The position numbers were made by a program, and so were the translations under genes. The notes below the pieces were generated by a model. The model had not been told where the DNA came from. It saw only the letters and a list, made by a program, of their open reading frames with translations, and searched no databases. A DNA stretch of 64,000 bases from Phyllostachys edulis (lineage: Eukaryota; Streptophyta; Magnoliopsida; Poales; Poaceae): contig CM070566.1 in the NCBI GenBank assembly GCA_036346405.1, positions 49,293,268 to 49,357,267 of the forward strand. Direction: 5' to 3'. How positions within the stretch are numbered: position 1 is the stretch's first letter; each line of letters starts with the position of its first letter. Positions 34,441-45,504 of the stretch are shown here, piece by piece.

Positions 34441-35160
34441 ATCAGGATCCCAAAGTAGAGAGTAACAGAGCTGTCTTGCATCAGGATGCCAAGACAGACT
34501 GTAACAGACTAACAGAGAGATAGTAGTGAAGAAGAGAGCTTTGAGTTATCTTTTTGTTTCTTTTTTTGAATTTCCCGTGTCCCCCACAGTTACTTGGTTG
34601 TACTCTTACATTATCGCTAGGAAATGCTAATGCGGAATGGAGAACATACATTAGGAATGAGCAGCATTAGGAAAGATACAGCCATAGTCACCGCGATCGC
34701 GGGTTGCCCAGCGATCCACAACCCCGACGTTCCCAATCGTGGATCGCCAGCAATTTGGGTTGCCGCCGGGACGTGCCACATGACAAGTAAAGAATTGATC
34801 CAATCTCCCAAATTAGCCGAATAAATTTTTGAATTTTTCGAAGTTAAAATGAAAAAAAAGGATAAAATTCAAGCAAAATTCAATCAATAACAGTAATTTC
34901 GGCTGGTTTTGGCCGGTTTTAAACTCTTACCGGGTTTTGAACTTCTACCAGGGTCCAGTAGAACTGATAGGACCGGTTTTCGGCCAATTTTCAACTGTTT
35001 TTCAGAACCCTGGTTGGATTGGAATAGATTCCGGTAGAATGGATCAAAAGCCTTCTAAATTATACTTCTATTTCAGATTTTCAGTTATCTATTCACAACT
35101 AGGCATGAATATTACGTTGTATTTTCTCACAACTTGATCGTTTCCCTATGTATTCCAAAG
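34441..35160 (+). ncRNA. PHAS-13: putative 21-nt phasiRNA precursor
   Basis: Leader-like GCATCAGGATGCCAAGACAG at 34478 (as in PHAS-1/7), GAAGAAGAGAGCTTTGAGTTATC, and a miR2118-type site at 34652-34673. About 40 nt downstream is a hairpin (GCGATCCAC/GTGGATCGC, 34710-34750). At 34820-35015 comes sequence rich in AACCGG/CCGGTTTT that resembles the hAT-like family at 30744. An almost identical copy is PHAS-18 at 60.6 kb. No clear TATA. Confidence 0.65.
34652..34673 (+). promoter_or_regulatory. miR2118-type target site, PHAS-13
   Basis: Begins TAGGAATGAGCAG and ends AGCATTAGGAA. The 5' half matches the consensus perfectly; the seed half has two to three changes. Expected cleavage 34663|34664. Confidence 0.7.
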
Positions 35161-35382
35161 CAACGGTTCAACAAACATGGGTAGGTCGATCTGTGCACGC
35201 TCTGAATAGCACACCATTATTGTGTTCTGCATTGAAGTGATGGAACAAGTGCTTCTCTAGTAATCAATACCACACCCAATTACTCGTACTCTCTTGGATG
35301 CTGAAACAAATACTAGTTAGCTTCTACATCTCTAGGAGCATGAAGATGTAGCTGCCATACTAGTCATCGAGTGGACTATAGT

Positions 35383-35410
35383 CTGGGAATAGGTGGCATC
35401 AATCGGGGGG
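35383..35410 (+). promoter_or_regulatory. degenerate miR2118-type site (PHAS-14) with 3-nt insertion
   Basis: Reads GGGAATAGGTGGCATC then AAT then CGGGG. Compared with PHAS-16 (GGGAACGGGTGGCATCGG) the AAT is inserted inside the seed-pairing half, which should block cleavage. The same form recurs at 61608-61632. Confidence 0.5.
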
Positions 35411-35440
35411 AAATACGTTTTGGCATAGCATTCCTCCGCG

Positions 35441-36544
35441 TCGAAATCTGTCTATTGTCGCTAGGGGTTATGCATCAGTGGTCGTTTTTTTTATGCTAAT
35501 GAGCTTTGTAAGGAAGATTCTCAACGTTGGATGGAGTGCATGTTCAGCAGTGGGTGTGCTGTGGGCGCTTCCTTGCCAATGTTTTGTTTTTGGCGCGCAT
35601 TTAGCATGTTTTTAAGGGAAATAGCAAAAATAACCCCCCCCCCACGCGCGAATGAAATGGCAAAACTGCTACGGACTAGGCGCATGACAGGCCTTTTGCA
35701 ACGGTGTGTTCGCATAAGAGGGGTGCCATTTTTGCTATTTTGTTTTTTTTTGAAGGACCTATTTTTGCGATTCGCTTCAAAAAGAGGCTAAATGAGCCAA
35801 AAGCTCGCCAATGTTACCCTGTGATGCTGAATTGATGCTTTGCTGGCCTCATTTAATATAAAAGAGGCCGTGGTTTGTTTTCCAGCCCTGTTCTTTCAGA
35901 AGAAACAGAAAAGTGCCACTTGGTGGGAATTAATGCCTTTTTTCTCCAAGCTGGATACAAATAAATAAAACCGGCTGCTTTGTTGCAGACATATTTTGTA
36001 TTATCCAAGTTACCATTTGCAAGGATTTTCTAAATAAATTCTACGGGATTAACGTGGTTTCTTTCGCTGTAATCTTTTTTGACGATGAAAATTATATATC
36101 TCATTGTAGCAACTACAACCTATCCCTTTTATTTCATGTAGTCTTTCCCATATTGACCTGGTGTCACTAACACTAATTACGATTGATAAAATGAGAAATA
36201 TATAGGACACTCCACAACATCAAGATAATATAAGTTTGAAGAAAGTCCTAAGATAATATATATCGTGAAACAAATGAACCACGGAAACCACAACGAGGTC
36301 TGCTTGTAAAAACCACAAATTAAGCAGCCTTTTATTTGGCCAAATACCTCAGCGCCAATGGGGAACCTTAGTTGTTCCTAGCTTGCAGCGTGTGAATTCC
36401 AACGGCGCAATTCCAACGCAGATGCATGCAGCAGCATACACTCACGTAGTACACGCATGTAATCACTGATCTGAAAAAAGGGGGCAGTACCAAACATATC
36501 AATACCTACCATCCCGGTACTGGACGGTATGTACCATGCTATTG
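35441..36544 (+). repeat. tandem duplication unit 1 (1.1 kb), MITE-free
   Basis: Directly followed by unit 2 (36545-37893); the join is TGTACCATGC|...TCGAAATCTG. Contains a TATAAAAG at 35857-35864 in a conserved ATTTAATATAAAAGAGGCCG block, poly-C at 35633, and GTTCAGCAG (35542-35550) as an empty Mutator-MITE site. No protein gene seen; short ORFs are not conserved. Confidence 0.85.
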
Positions 36545-37893
36545 TCGAAATCTGTCTATTGTCGCTAGGGGTTATGCATCAGTGGTCGTTTTTTTATGCT
36601 AATGAGCTTTGTAAGGAAGATTCTCAACGTTGGATGGAGTGCATGTTTAGCAGGGGATTGCATCCTCTGACATTACAATAGGAATGTCATGGGGGAACAG
36701 TGCCATAACATTCTTAAGATCTGGACCGTTGGATTAGAAAGCAATGGACAAGATCGGATGCTACAGTAAAGTACATTGTTTGCAAACAGTACCTATGCTA
36801 CAGTGTTTAAGCTACATTGTTTTGCTACAGTGCCAGATCCCGATCTCATCCATTGTTTTTCGATCCAACAGCTACAGATCAATGTCGTGGCATTGTTCAC
36901 CGTGACATTACTTCTTAATGTCAGAGGATTTGCAGCCGTTCAGCAGTGGGTGTGCTGTGGGCGCTTCCTAGCCAATGTTTTGTTTTTGGGGCATCTCCAC
37001 GCGCGAATGAAATGGCAAACTGCTACGGACTAGGTGAGTGATAGATCTCCCACAGCAACGTTTTTGCACAGGAGGGGTGCTATTTTTGCTATTTTGTTTT
37101 TTGGAAGGAGCTATTTTTGCGATCCGCTTCAAAAAGAGGCTAAATGAGCCAAAAGCTCGCCAATGTTACCCTGTGATGCTGAATTGAGCTTTGCTGGCCT
37201 CATTTAATATAAAAGAGGCCGTGGTTTGTTTTCCAGCCCTGTTCTTTCAGAAGAAACAGAAAAGTGCCACTTGGTGGGAATTAAAGCCTTTTTTCTCCAA
37301 GCTGGATACAAATAATTAAAACCGGCTGCTTTGTTGCAGTCATATTGTGTATTATCCAAGTTAGCATTTGCAAGGATTTTCTAAACAAATTCTAAGGGAT
37401 TAACGTGGTTTCTTTCACTGTAATCTTTTTGACGACGAAATTTATATATCTCATTGTAACAACTACAACCTATCCCTTTTATTTCATGTAGTCTTTCCCG
37501 TAATGACCTGGTGTCATTAACACTAATTGCGATTGATAAAATGACAAATACAGGACACTCCACAACATCAAGATAATATATAAGTTTGAAGAAAGTCCTA
37601 AGATAATATATATCGTGAAACAAATGAACCACGGAAACCACGAGGTCTGCTTGTAAAAATCACAAAGCAGCCTTTTCTTTGGCCAAATACCTCAGCGCCA
37701 ATGGAGAACCTTAGTTGTTCCTAGCTTGCAGCGTGTGAATTCCAACGGCGCAATTCCAACGCAGATGCATGCAGCAGCATACACTCATGTAGTACACGCA
37801 TGTAATCACTGATCTGAAAAAAGGGGGCAGTACCAAACATATCAATACCTACCGTCCCGGTCCCGGTACTGGCCGGTATGTACCATGCCGCCG
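36545..37893 (+). repeat. tandem duplication unit 2 (1.35 kb), with Mutator MITE
   Basis: Same sequence as unit 1 plus the 284-bp MITE at 36654-36937. A third copy occupies 61664-64000 and runs off the window. All three keep ATTTAATATAAAAGAGGCCGTGG (TATA at about 37207 and 63858), so a promoter may be conserved, but no product is evident. Confidence 0.85.
36654..36937. mobile_element. Mutator-like MITE, 9-bp TSD GTTYAGCAG
   Basis: Begins GGGATTGCATCCTCTGACAT and ends ATGTCAGAGGATTTGCAGCC, an inverted repeat. Flanked by GTTTAGCAG (36645-36653) and GTTCAGCAG (36938-36946). The 9-bp duplication is the Mutator signature, and the empty site is in unit 1. Confidence 0.85.
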
Positions 37894-38160
37894 CCTAAAA
37901 TGGTACAAAGTAGCCTTACGTTCCATACCGGTATATATTGATACCAGTTATACCGGTTCCGATACCATACAATGCCACCCGTACCGTTAGAATTGAAAAT
38001 ATTGTTTATTGAACTAATCTAAGTATATGTTATATTTGATCCTACTACTATGTATTTAAAGTAATATTACAAGTGAAATTTAGTGTACATATAATTAAAT
38101 ATATATATACTTATAAATATATATTATTATATTAAACAACATAACGGTCCATCAGTATGA
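37850..38160. repeat. GTACCGG-rich inverted repeat sequence
   Basis: Repeated CCGGTACTGG, ATACCGGTATAT and TACCGGTTCCG phrases in both orientations followed by AT-rich sequence and ACGGTCCATCAGTATGAGCC. It looks like a decayed hairpin-type transposon; boundaries were not resolved. Confidence 0.4.
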
Positions 38161-38309
38161 GCCAGTACCGTAATATACCATTCCAAAAACCAAACCACCG
38201 TAGCTTGTGGAATAGTATTGACAAGTATAGGCAGTACCCTCCACGAGACTCATCACCCAATAGCTTGCACCACAACACCAGACCTACCTACTCCCCTTTC
38301 CTCCCTGGC

Positions 38310-38960
38310 TGGCATATATCAATCGCATGTGAGCATCCATTTGGTTGAAAGAAGAGGCAAACATGCGACATAGCAACAGAAGACATGGAAGTATATATTG
38401 TGGTTCATGCATGCAATTAGTTGGCAAGTAATCTGTCTTTAGTATGTGCATAAGTTGTTATATACATGTTGATTTGCAGGAGCAGATGCCGATAGCTAGT
38501 AGGTGGAGGATGGGAATGAGAAGCACCGGGAAAAAATAATGTGCCTGAGTACCCTGACTGCGCTGTTCCACGGTATTTCTCTTTGAGGTTCCCAGACACT
38601 ATTACAAACTTACAAAGCATAGACTAACTACGTGCGCGCATGTGGAAGAAGCAAAGCTAGAATGGCTGTCAGTCAGCAAGTTAACAAACAGAGATGATTA
38701 TTAATTAATGAACATTGATATCAAAGATGCACGACATAGAGGAAAATGATCAAAATGAAAATGGAGTTGCATTAGTCTCTGAATTGCCACATATAAGAAA
38801 AAGACGAATATTAATTATAGAATGGAACCATATCCTATTTGGGGCCAATTCAGCAGGAACACACCAAACATTCCGATTAACTGTTTATGAGTATATAGTC
38901 AATCCTCTGTTTTCTTTCCATATATGCCCATTGGTTATATTGCAGCTTCATCTTTGATGG
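38310..38960 (+). ncRNA. PHAS-15: putative 21-nt phasiRNA precursor
   Basis: TATA-like GGCATATATC at 38311, leader ATCCATTTGGTT at 38335-38346, GCAAACATGCGACATAGC, miR2118-type site at 38511-38532. A TTGATTTGCAG acceptor-like tract lies just before the site (ending 38479). Downstream small ORFs have no recognised domain. Confidence 0.68.
38511..38532 (+). promoter_or_regulatory. miR2118-type target site, PHAS-15
   Basis: Begins TGGGAATGAGAAG and ends AGCACCGGGAA. Expected cleavage 38522|38523. Confidence 0.75.
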
Positions 38961-39241
38961 CATCCCATGTAGTTGCCATGCAGTATATACTTTTACCATC
39001 CTCATCGGTGATATGTCTATACGATCTCAAATCGCTCTTTCAGATACCCACGACGACACATACACACACTCCTCGAATTACATTGACCGTCCTCTTCTGA
39101 ATCTATCGAGGGAAGAAGTGCGGTGGCTTTGACAGCAGGCAGGAGTTTCAGCAAGACGCACTGAATGCCGACGGCAACCGGCACTTGCTTCGGTAATTTC
39201 GTCCACACTTACTAAGCACTCTCCTGAATCCTGATACAATA

Positions 39242-39262
39242 GCTAGCTAGCTAGCTAGCTAG
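39242..39262. repeat. (TAGC)n tetranucleotide repeat
   Basis: Five to six uninterrupted TAGC units just upstream of the PHAS-16 TATA region. Confidence 0.9.
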
Positions 39263-39282
39263 ATTGTTGCTATCCTCTACCT

Positions 39283-39900
39283 TATATATGCCACTCCATA
39301 CTAAACAAGGAGGCAGAGAGAGGCCAGAGAACGTGCAGTGACTAGTGAGCAAGACAGAGCCATGGCCTGTGGGTTACTACTACTTACTAGTTACTACTAG
39401 TGCAAGATATCTTTGACTTGCTACTTGCTCCATTTTGTTCAGCATCAAACTGTTCCTTCTACAACTCTAGGGAACAAACTGCATATAGCTGTGATTGCTG
39501 CTAATCATGGAGTGGACTGCTAGCTGTTTGGGAACGGGTGGCATCGGAGAAAATCTTTTTAGACGTTTCCTATCTTCAAGTGGGTGGTTGTCCCATACAA
39601 GCTGCAGCGTAGTACATTATCGAAGAAATATAGCATAGCCAAACTCATTTGGGTTATAACTCAGTCCGTTAAATGTGTCATCTGTGAACTATGAAGCTAG
39701 GGCAGAAATGTCCTTTCTGTATTTTCTCTGTCTTTTCCCATCTTTCATCTGGCATATATAGCTCTTTGTGCACTATGAGTATTTCACGTTGGATAACCCA
39801 AAAAGAAAAGTTATTCCATGCTGGGGGCTTGAGCATCTCTCTGTATAATTTACATGGGCATATTCGAGCCAAATTAATCCCTTGATAACTATGGCCTATA
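39283..39900 (+). ncRNA. PHAS-16: putative phasiRNA precursor (diverged)
   Basis: CTTATATATGCC at 39281 and a leader in altered form (CACTCCATACTAAACAAGG), then a miR2118-type site at 39529-39550. The upstream phrase ATCATGGAGTGGACT is shared with the degenerate sites at 35370 and 61590, so these three form a subfamily. Confidence 0.55.
39529..39550 (+). promoter_or_regulatory. miR2118-type target site, PHAS-16
   Basis: Begins TGGGAACGGGTGG and ends GGCATCGGAGA; one extra A breaks the GGGAA end. Intermediate between functional and degenerate forms. Confidence 0.55.
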
Positions 39901-40218
39901 TATGTGTACGGGACAACTGCACCTTTTATTACTAATAGATAGCACCTCTCCAGCTAAAGCACCCAGCCCTATATATATACCCATTCACAAGAGATAAATT
40001 TTCTTCTACACCACACTGCTCTCTTGGCACTCAAAAACCGATGTTTAGCTCCAGAGAAACAACTATACATTAAGTTTTTCTTTCTTTCTTTGCAACTCCA
40101 CAGCTATATATGTGCATGTATGCAATCTTTTTGTATGTGAAACTCTCTTTTTCTCCTCACGTACATTATATATCACCAACCCTACGGAACAAAAACAAAA
40201 AAAGTTGCAAGTTGCTAC
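39901..40218. other. spacer and PHAS-17 promoter region
   Basis: A TATA-like CCTATATATATACCC at 39970 and another, ACATTATATATCACC, at 40163. The latter would serve PHAS-17, whose target site lies beyond the Copia insertion. No ORF of note. Confidence 0.4.
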
Positions 40219-40223
40219 TCCAT

Positions 40224-40501
40224 TGTTAGAAAAATAGGGTCAAAGGAAACACGAATTTTTACGTAGAAAACCCTTGCGGTAAAAAACCACGGGTGCTAAA
40301 CGGCGATGATCACTATATGAGGAGTGATTACAAAACGCAGGGGATTACAATGAGACGTCCCTCTTCCCGTGCGGCTTATAAGAGGTATATAAAGGGGTAA
40401 AAGGACTTAGAGTCCAAGTAGGAAACTAATCCGCTAATATGGCATATTCCAGATACTTCCATATTAGAAATTTGGATCACATACGGATCCAAATATTAAC
40501 A
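40224..40501 (-). repeat. 3' LTR of the Copia element
   Basis: TGTTAGAAAAATAGGG to ATATTAACA; pairs with 45225-45504. Contains GTATATAAAGGGG on the + strand. Confidence 0.93.
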
Positions 40502-40609
40502 ATCTCCACCTTGAGACGAATTTCCTCTTGTAGCAAAATAAAAAATCATCAATCACCAAATGATTCCCCAATAAGATAAAAATTACCGTGCGCCAACTAG
40601 TCTCTAGGA

Positions 40610-41194
40610 CTAAACTGTAATACCAACTAAGCTTGAGCAAAGCTCAAACTTAGTAACAGGAACTGGCTTTGTCATCATGTCAGCTGGATTGTCATGAGTA
40701 CTTATCTTGCACACCTTGACATCACCTTGAGCAATAACACATCGAATAAAGTGATATCTCACATCAATGTGTTTTGTTCTCTCATAGAACATCTGATCCT
40801 TTGTAAGGCATATAGCACTCTGACTATCACAAAATATAGTAGTGCAAGAATTATCTCCACAAAGCTCAGTGTACAAACCTCTTAACCAAATAGCTTCTTT
40901 ACAAGCTTCAGAAATAGCCATATATTCTGCTTCAGTGGTTGATAAGGCAACAGTAGCTTGCAAACTTGCCTTCCAACTAACAGCACAACCACTAATGGTG
41001 AAAACATAACTTGTTAGAGACCTTCTCTTTTCTAGAATTCCCAGCATAATCGGAGTCAACATAACCAACAAGTTCATCTCTAGAATTCCCAAACTACAAA
41101 CAAGCATTAGAAGTGCCACGCAAATATATGAAAATCCACTGAACTGCTTTCCAATGCTCTTTATCAGGATTAGCCATGTATCTACTGACAACAC
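40610..41194 (-). pseudogene. Copia RNase H domain
   Basis: About 190 codons including SWKASLQATVALSTTEAEYMA (split here only for length), CDSQSAICLTKD, RTKHIDVRYHFIR and ADMMTKPV, the conserved Copia RNase H motifs with acidic residues in TTEAEY and CDSQ. It overlaps the reverse-transcriptase frame by ~100 nt in a different frame, so a frameshift separates the two parts of pol. Confidence 0.9.
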
Positions 41195-42515
41195 TCAATG
41201 CATGAGATAAATCAAGACGAGAACAAACCATGGCATACATAAGAGAACCAACTGCACTGGAATATGGAACTCTAGACATGTACTCAATATCATAATTTGA
41301 CTTGGGACATAAGGCTGAAGATAATCTGAAATGCGAAGCTAATGGAGTACTCACTAGTTTTGCATCATGCATATTAAAACGATGAAGGACCTTCTCAATA
41401 TAACATTTTTGACTAAGGTATAACTTGTCAGATTGCCTCTCTCTAATAATCTCCATGCCAAGAATTTTCTTTATTGTACCTAAGTCCTTTATCTCAAATT
41501 CATTACTCAATTGTGCTTTCAGCTTTGCTATTTCTAACTTATCTTTTGCAGCAATCAACATATCATCAACATAGAGAAGCAAATAAATAGCTGAACCATT
41601 AGCAGTCCTTAAATAAACACAGTTATCATAATCAGACCGCTTAAAATCATGAGAGAGCATAAAGGAGTCAAATCCCTTGTACCATTGCCTTGGAGATTGC
41701 TTCAAACCATAAAGAGATTTCTTTAATCTACAAACAAGGTGGTCTTTTCTAGGAGTAACAAAACCCTCAGGTTGGTCCATATAAATGTCTTCTTCCAACT
41801 TCCCATGTAAGAATGCAGTTTTAACATCTAATTGCTCAAGTTCATAATCATGCATAGCAACAATACTGAGTAAAGTGCGAATAGAACTATGCTTTACAAC
41901 TGGGGAAAAAACATCATTAAAATCAATACCTGGAATCTTACTATAACCTTTAGCAACCAACCTTGCTTTATACCTTACTGGTTCAGTAGGAGAAATACCC
42001 TCATTTCTTTTGAAAATCCACTTACAACGAACAGGCTTCTTCTCCTTTAGCAATTTCACTAGTTCCCAAGTGCTATTCTTTTCAAGTGACTCCATTTCAT
42101 CATGCATGGCAGTTATCCACTTATTACAATCAGTGGAGTTAATAGCCTCAGAGTATGATGAAGGTTCTGTATTACCTTCAATTTCTTCTGCCACACTCAA
42201 AGCATAAGCAACAATATTAGCTTCTTCAATCAACCTCTTGGGTGGATTAATCTCCCTCTTAGGCCTGTCAACTACAATGAACCGTTGTGATGGTTGCTCA
42301 ACAATAGGAGTATCCTCAACAATAGGTGCATCATGAACAACAATATTTTTCTTATCTGATGTGTCATTTGAACCAACAAAATGGTCTACCTGAACACTTG
42401 AATTCTGCTCACTCTCAACAGGAACATTGGTGGGCAGTTTATCATGAAGCATAGCAGATTCATTAAAGACAATGTTTCTACTAATCACAACCTTCCTTGT
42501 TTCAGGATTCCACAA
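41094..42515 (-). pseudogene. Copia reverse transcriptase domain
   Basis: 473 open codons. The N-terminal third is the integrase tail and linker (RKVVISRNIVFNES). RT begins near WITAMHDEMESL and continues with VRCKWIFKR, LDVKTAFLHGKLEEDIYM (motif A) and the YVDD catalytic motif, then MSRVPYSSAVGSLMYAM. The catalytic aspartates are intact, yet the domain is cut off from gag and RNase H by frameshifts, so no working polyprotein is likely. Confidence 0.92.
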
Positions 42516-43604
42516 CTTATATCCTTTAATACCAGATTTATAACCAAGAAAGATGCATTTAACAGCTCTAGGCTCTAATTTTCCATTATCAACATGAGCA
42601 TAAGTAGGACAACCAAAAACTCTTAATTCTGAATAATTTGCTAGGGAACCAGACCATGCCTCAATTGGAGTTTTCTATTCAATTGCAAGAGAGGGTGACC
42701 GATTAATAAGATAGTAAGCAGTGGAAGCGGCTTCAACCCAAAAACGTCTATGCAAACCTGCATTTGACAACATGCAACGGGCCCTGGAAATGATGGTCCT
42801 GTTCATACGCTCAGCTACACCATTTTGTTAAGGAGTAACAGGAACAGTGTAGTGCCTAACAATGCCTTCAGTCTTGCAATATGATTCAAATTCATCAAAA
42901 CAGAATTCCATCCCATTATCAGCGAAGTTTCTTTACCTTCTTTTTAGTTTGCCTTTCAACCATAGTCTTCCACTCTTTAAATGCTGAAAATGCTTCTGAT
43001 TTATGCTTCAAAAAATAAGGCCACACTCTTCTAGAGTAATCATCAATAATTGTTAACATATAACGAGCACCTCCTAGAGATATCTTTCGAGATGGCCCCT
43101 ATAAATCAGAATGCACATAATCCAAAATACCTTCTGTGGTATGAACCGAGGTATTGAACCTCACCCTCTTGTGTTTGCCAAACACACAATGCTCACAAAA
43201 TTTTAGCTTACCGATGCTATGTCCATCAAGGAGTCCTCTCTTGCTCAATTCTGCCAAACCAATTTCACTCATATGCCCAAGGCGCATATGCCAAAGATTA
43301 GTAGCATCAGAATCAGATAATGAACTTGAAATTACAGCAACATTACCTAATATTGTAGTACCTCGCAGATGGTACAGATTGGCAGATTTACTATCACTTT
43401 CATCACAACAAGAGAGCCTTTTGATACCTTCAAAACTCCACCTTCACCAGAATACTTGTACCCTTTACCATCAAGAGTACTCAAAGAGATAAGGTTTCTT
43501 TTCAAATCTGAATGTGCCTCACATCTCACAAAGTTCGACAATGCCATCAAACATCTTGATCTGAATTGAACCAATTCCTGCAACCTTACAAGATGAGTTA
43601 TCAC
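42516..43604 (-). pseudogene. Copia protease-integrase region, broken
   Basis: Fragments in order: LKRNLISLSTLDGKGY (linker, 43604-43347); GAG-pre-integrase with RLGHMSEIGLAEL...FCEHCVFGKHKR (His/Cys zinc finger, 43287-43099); integrase core IIDDYSRRVWPYFLKHKSEAF and, after a stop, NGVAERMNRTI. Stops and frameshifts interrupt it at several points, including one between 43540 and 43347 and one near 42920. Confidence 0.88.
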
Positions 43605-44454
43605 CCATCAACACAGTACCACCTTCAATAGGTTCATAGGTGGCAAACCAGTCCCTATTAGGACACATATGAAAGGTACAGGCAGAATCAAGAATCCATT
43701 CATCATTGGTCTTAGCACATCCAGCAAAGGCAACAAGAACTACTCCATCAGAACTATCATCAGTAGCAAGGGAGACTTTACCTTCATCATTTGGTTTACC
43801 TTTTGGCTTATAATTGCCAGTTCTCTTTTCTTTATTCTGCAGCTTCCAGCATTCAGAGATGTCATGCCCACTTTTCTTGCAATATTTGCACGACTTGTAC
43901 TTGCCTCTAGATTTCGACCGGTTCTTGTAGCCGTTCAAACTTTTTCTTGGAGATCCATTGTTTGAGTTCTTCTCCTTTTGTCTGCCACGAATAAATAAGC
44001 CTTCTCCTTTTGAACTTAAATTTTCAGAAGGTACCATCTGTTTCATCTTCTCCTTGGCATGCAAAGCTTATTAAACTTCATTAAGAGTGAGAGTATCTCT
44101 ACTATATAATATGATATCTCTGAAATTTGAGAAAGAACTAGGCAGGGAACACAAAAGAATAAGACTCAAATTCTCATCCTCATATTTTACCTCCATCGAC
44201 TCTAGGTCGGCAACGATCTCCTTAAACACTGAAAGATGATCAAGCACGAATTCTCCTTCTTGCAATTTGTGAGAGTATAGTTTCTGCTTGAGATACATCT
44301 TGCTGGTGAGATCCTTTGTCATGCAAAGTTGTTCCAGCTTCAGCCATAATGCAGCAGTTGTCTTCTCCTTTAAAACATCCTGCAAAATATTATTTGATAG
44401 ATGAAGGTGAATTTGAGATAAAGCCTTACGGTCTTTGTGCTTCTCATCTGCAGT
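43519..44454 (-). pseudogene. Copia gag and protease region
   Basis: 44385-44071 is a UBN2-type gag segment (TAALWLKLEQLCMTKDLTSK, LCSLPSSFSNF). 44064-43519 contains the zinc knuckle CKYCKKSGHDISEC (CX2CX4HX4C) and a protease active-site-like DSACTFHM, in place of the usual DSGAS. Stop codons at about 44070 and 44454 break the frame. The gag start (LGRDIRFSLWQVKMRAVL) is in the open frame further upstream. Confidence 0.88.
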
Positions 44455-45192
44455 TCATGTGGTAGGCTGTTTATCAAAACCTTCCAATGCATCATCCAAA
44501 TCTATCTGTGCCAACACAGCCCTCATCTTGACTTGCCACAACGAAAATCTTATGTCTCGACCCAGGAGTGGAAGATCATACTTCAAAGTCGCTATGAGGA
44601 ATAAATCCTGAAAATTGCTGGTATTGATCTGTGTGAACCTAGCAAAATCACGACCTCTTTGGTACACTATTTGTGTACGCAAAACAAAGATCTTCAAACC
44701 TCCTGGTACTGATGTCGGGTGAATGTAGCAAAGATCACCGGAATTGAATTGCTCACGTGAATTCACAGGAACGGGAATCCTTACTGATCCTCCACGTGAA
44801 CTGATCAAACAAGAAAAACTTGCTTTGAGGTTTAAGCATGCGTTGCTCGGATGTTGGATTGGCCTCGTCGCTGCCCGCTTTGACCGACTGATGGCGATTG
44901 CTGGCGACACCAAAGCCGTTCGGACCGAGCAGGCGCCGTTCGAACTGAAGGACGCGAGCGCTGCTGCCCGCTTAACCGAGACGATCAAGGATGATGACTG
45001 AAGCTGACGCGTGCCGACGAAGGGCGATGTTCTCGGTGGATTCAACCGCTTGCGGATCGCCTTCTTGTTTCTTCTTTGCTCCCGTTGAACGAGAGCAGCC
45101 GACGCGATGATCGCGCGAAGTGCGAGACTTCGAACGAACTTCATTGGCGGCGGCAGTGATCGATATGCTATTTTTCCTTCGTATCTCTTCAA
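44455..45192 (-). pseudogene. 5' leader and gag N-terminus of the Copia element
   Basis: An open frame of 245 codons, of which only the last ~40 (KYDLPLLGRDIRFSLWQVKM..., DLDDALEGFDK) match Copia gag. The earlier part is leader sequence after the primer-binding site that happens to be open. A TGA follows at 44454. Confidence 0.7.
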
Positions 45193-45224
45193 ACCCTAAA
45201 AAACTCCTGCGCTCTGATACCACT

Positions 45225-45504
45225 TGTTAGAAAAAATAGGGACAAAGGAGACACAAATTTTTACATGGAAAACCCTTGCGGGAAAAAAACCACGGGCGCC
45301 AATTGGCGATGATCACTATATGAGGAGCGATTACAAAACGCAAAGGATTACAATGAGGCGTCCCTCTCCCCGTTCAGCTTACAAGAGGTATATACAGGGG
45401 TAAAAGGACTTAGAGTCCAAGTATAAAACTAATCCGCTAATATGGCATATTTCAGATACTTTCATATTAGAAATTCGGATCACATAGGGATCCAAATATT
45501 AACA
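45225..45504 (-). repeat. 5' LTR of the Copia element
   Basis: TGTTAGAAAAAATAGGG to ATATTAACA with TCCAT directly after. The element reads leftwards from here, with the primer-binding site at 45211-45222. Confidence 0.93.

Larger units (their letters stand above)
40224..45504 (-). mobile_element. complete but decayed Copia retrotransposon, TSD TCCAT
   Basis: 5.28 kb, with 278-bp and 280-bp LTRs (TGTTAG...TTAACA) at 40224-40501 and 45225-45504 and a perfect 5-bp duplication TCCAT (40219-40223, 45505-45509). Primer-binding site TGGTATCAGAGC (initiator tRNA-Met complement; + coordinates 45211-45222) lies next to the 5' LTR, and the polypurine tract AAGGTGGAGAT next to the 3' LTR (40502-40512). 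Domain order gag, protease, integrase, reverse transcriptase, RNase H is that of Copia (Tnt1-like). The two LTRs differ at roughly twenty or more positions by eye and the frame has several stops, so it is old and immobile. It interrupts PHAS-17. Confidence 0.96.

Noticed and set aside
34652..34673. miR2118 sites as remnants of NBS-LRR disease-resistance genes
   Set aside because: miR2118 targets NBS-LRR P-loops in many dicots, but no P-loop or NB-ARC reading frame surrounds any of the sites here.
38157..38348. 63-codon ORF just upstream of PHAS-15
   Set aside because: Runs through the TATA and leader region, has no domain, and is absent from the paralogous loci.
45211..45222. tRNA gene fragment
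   Set aside because: The match to initiator tRNA-Met is only the 12-nt primer-binding site of the Copia element; no cloverleaf follows.
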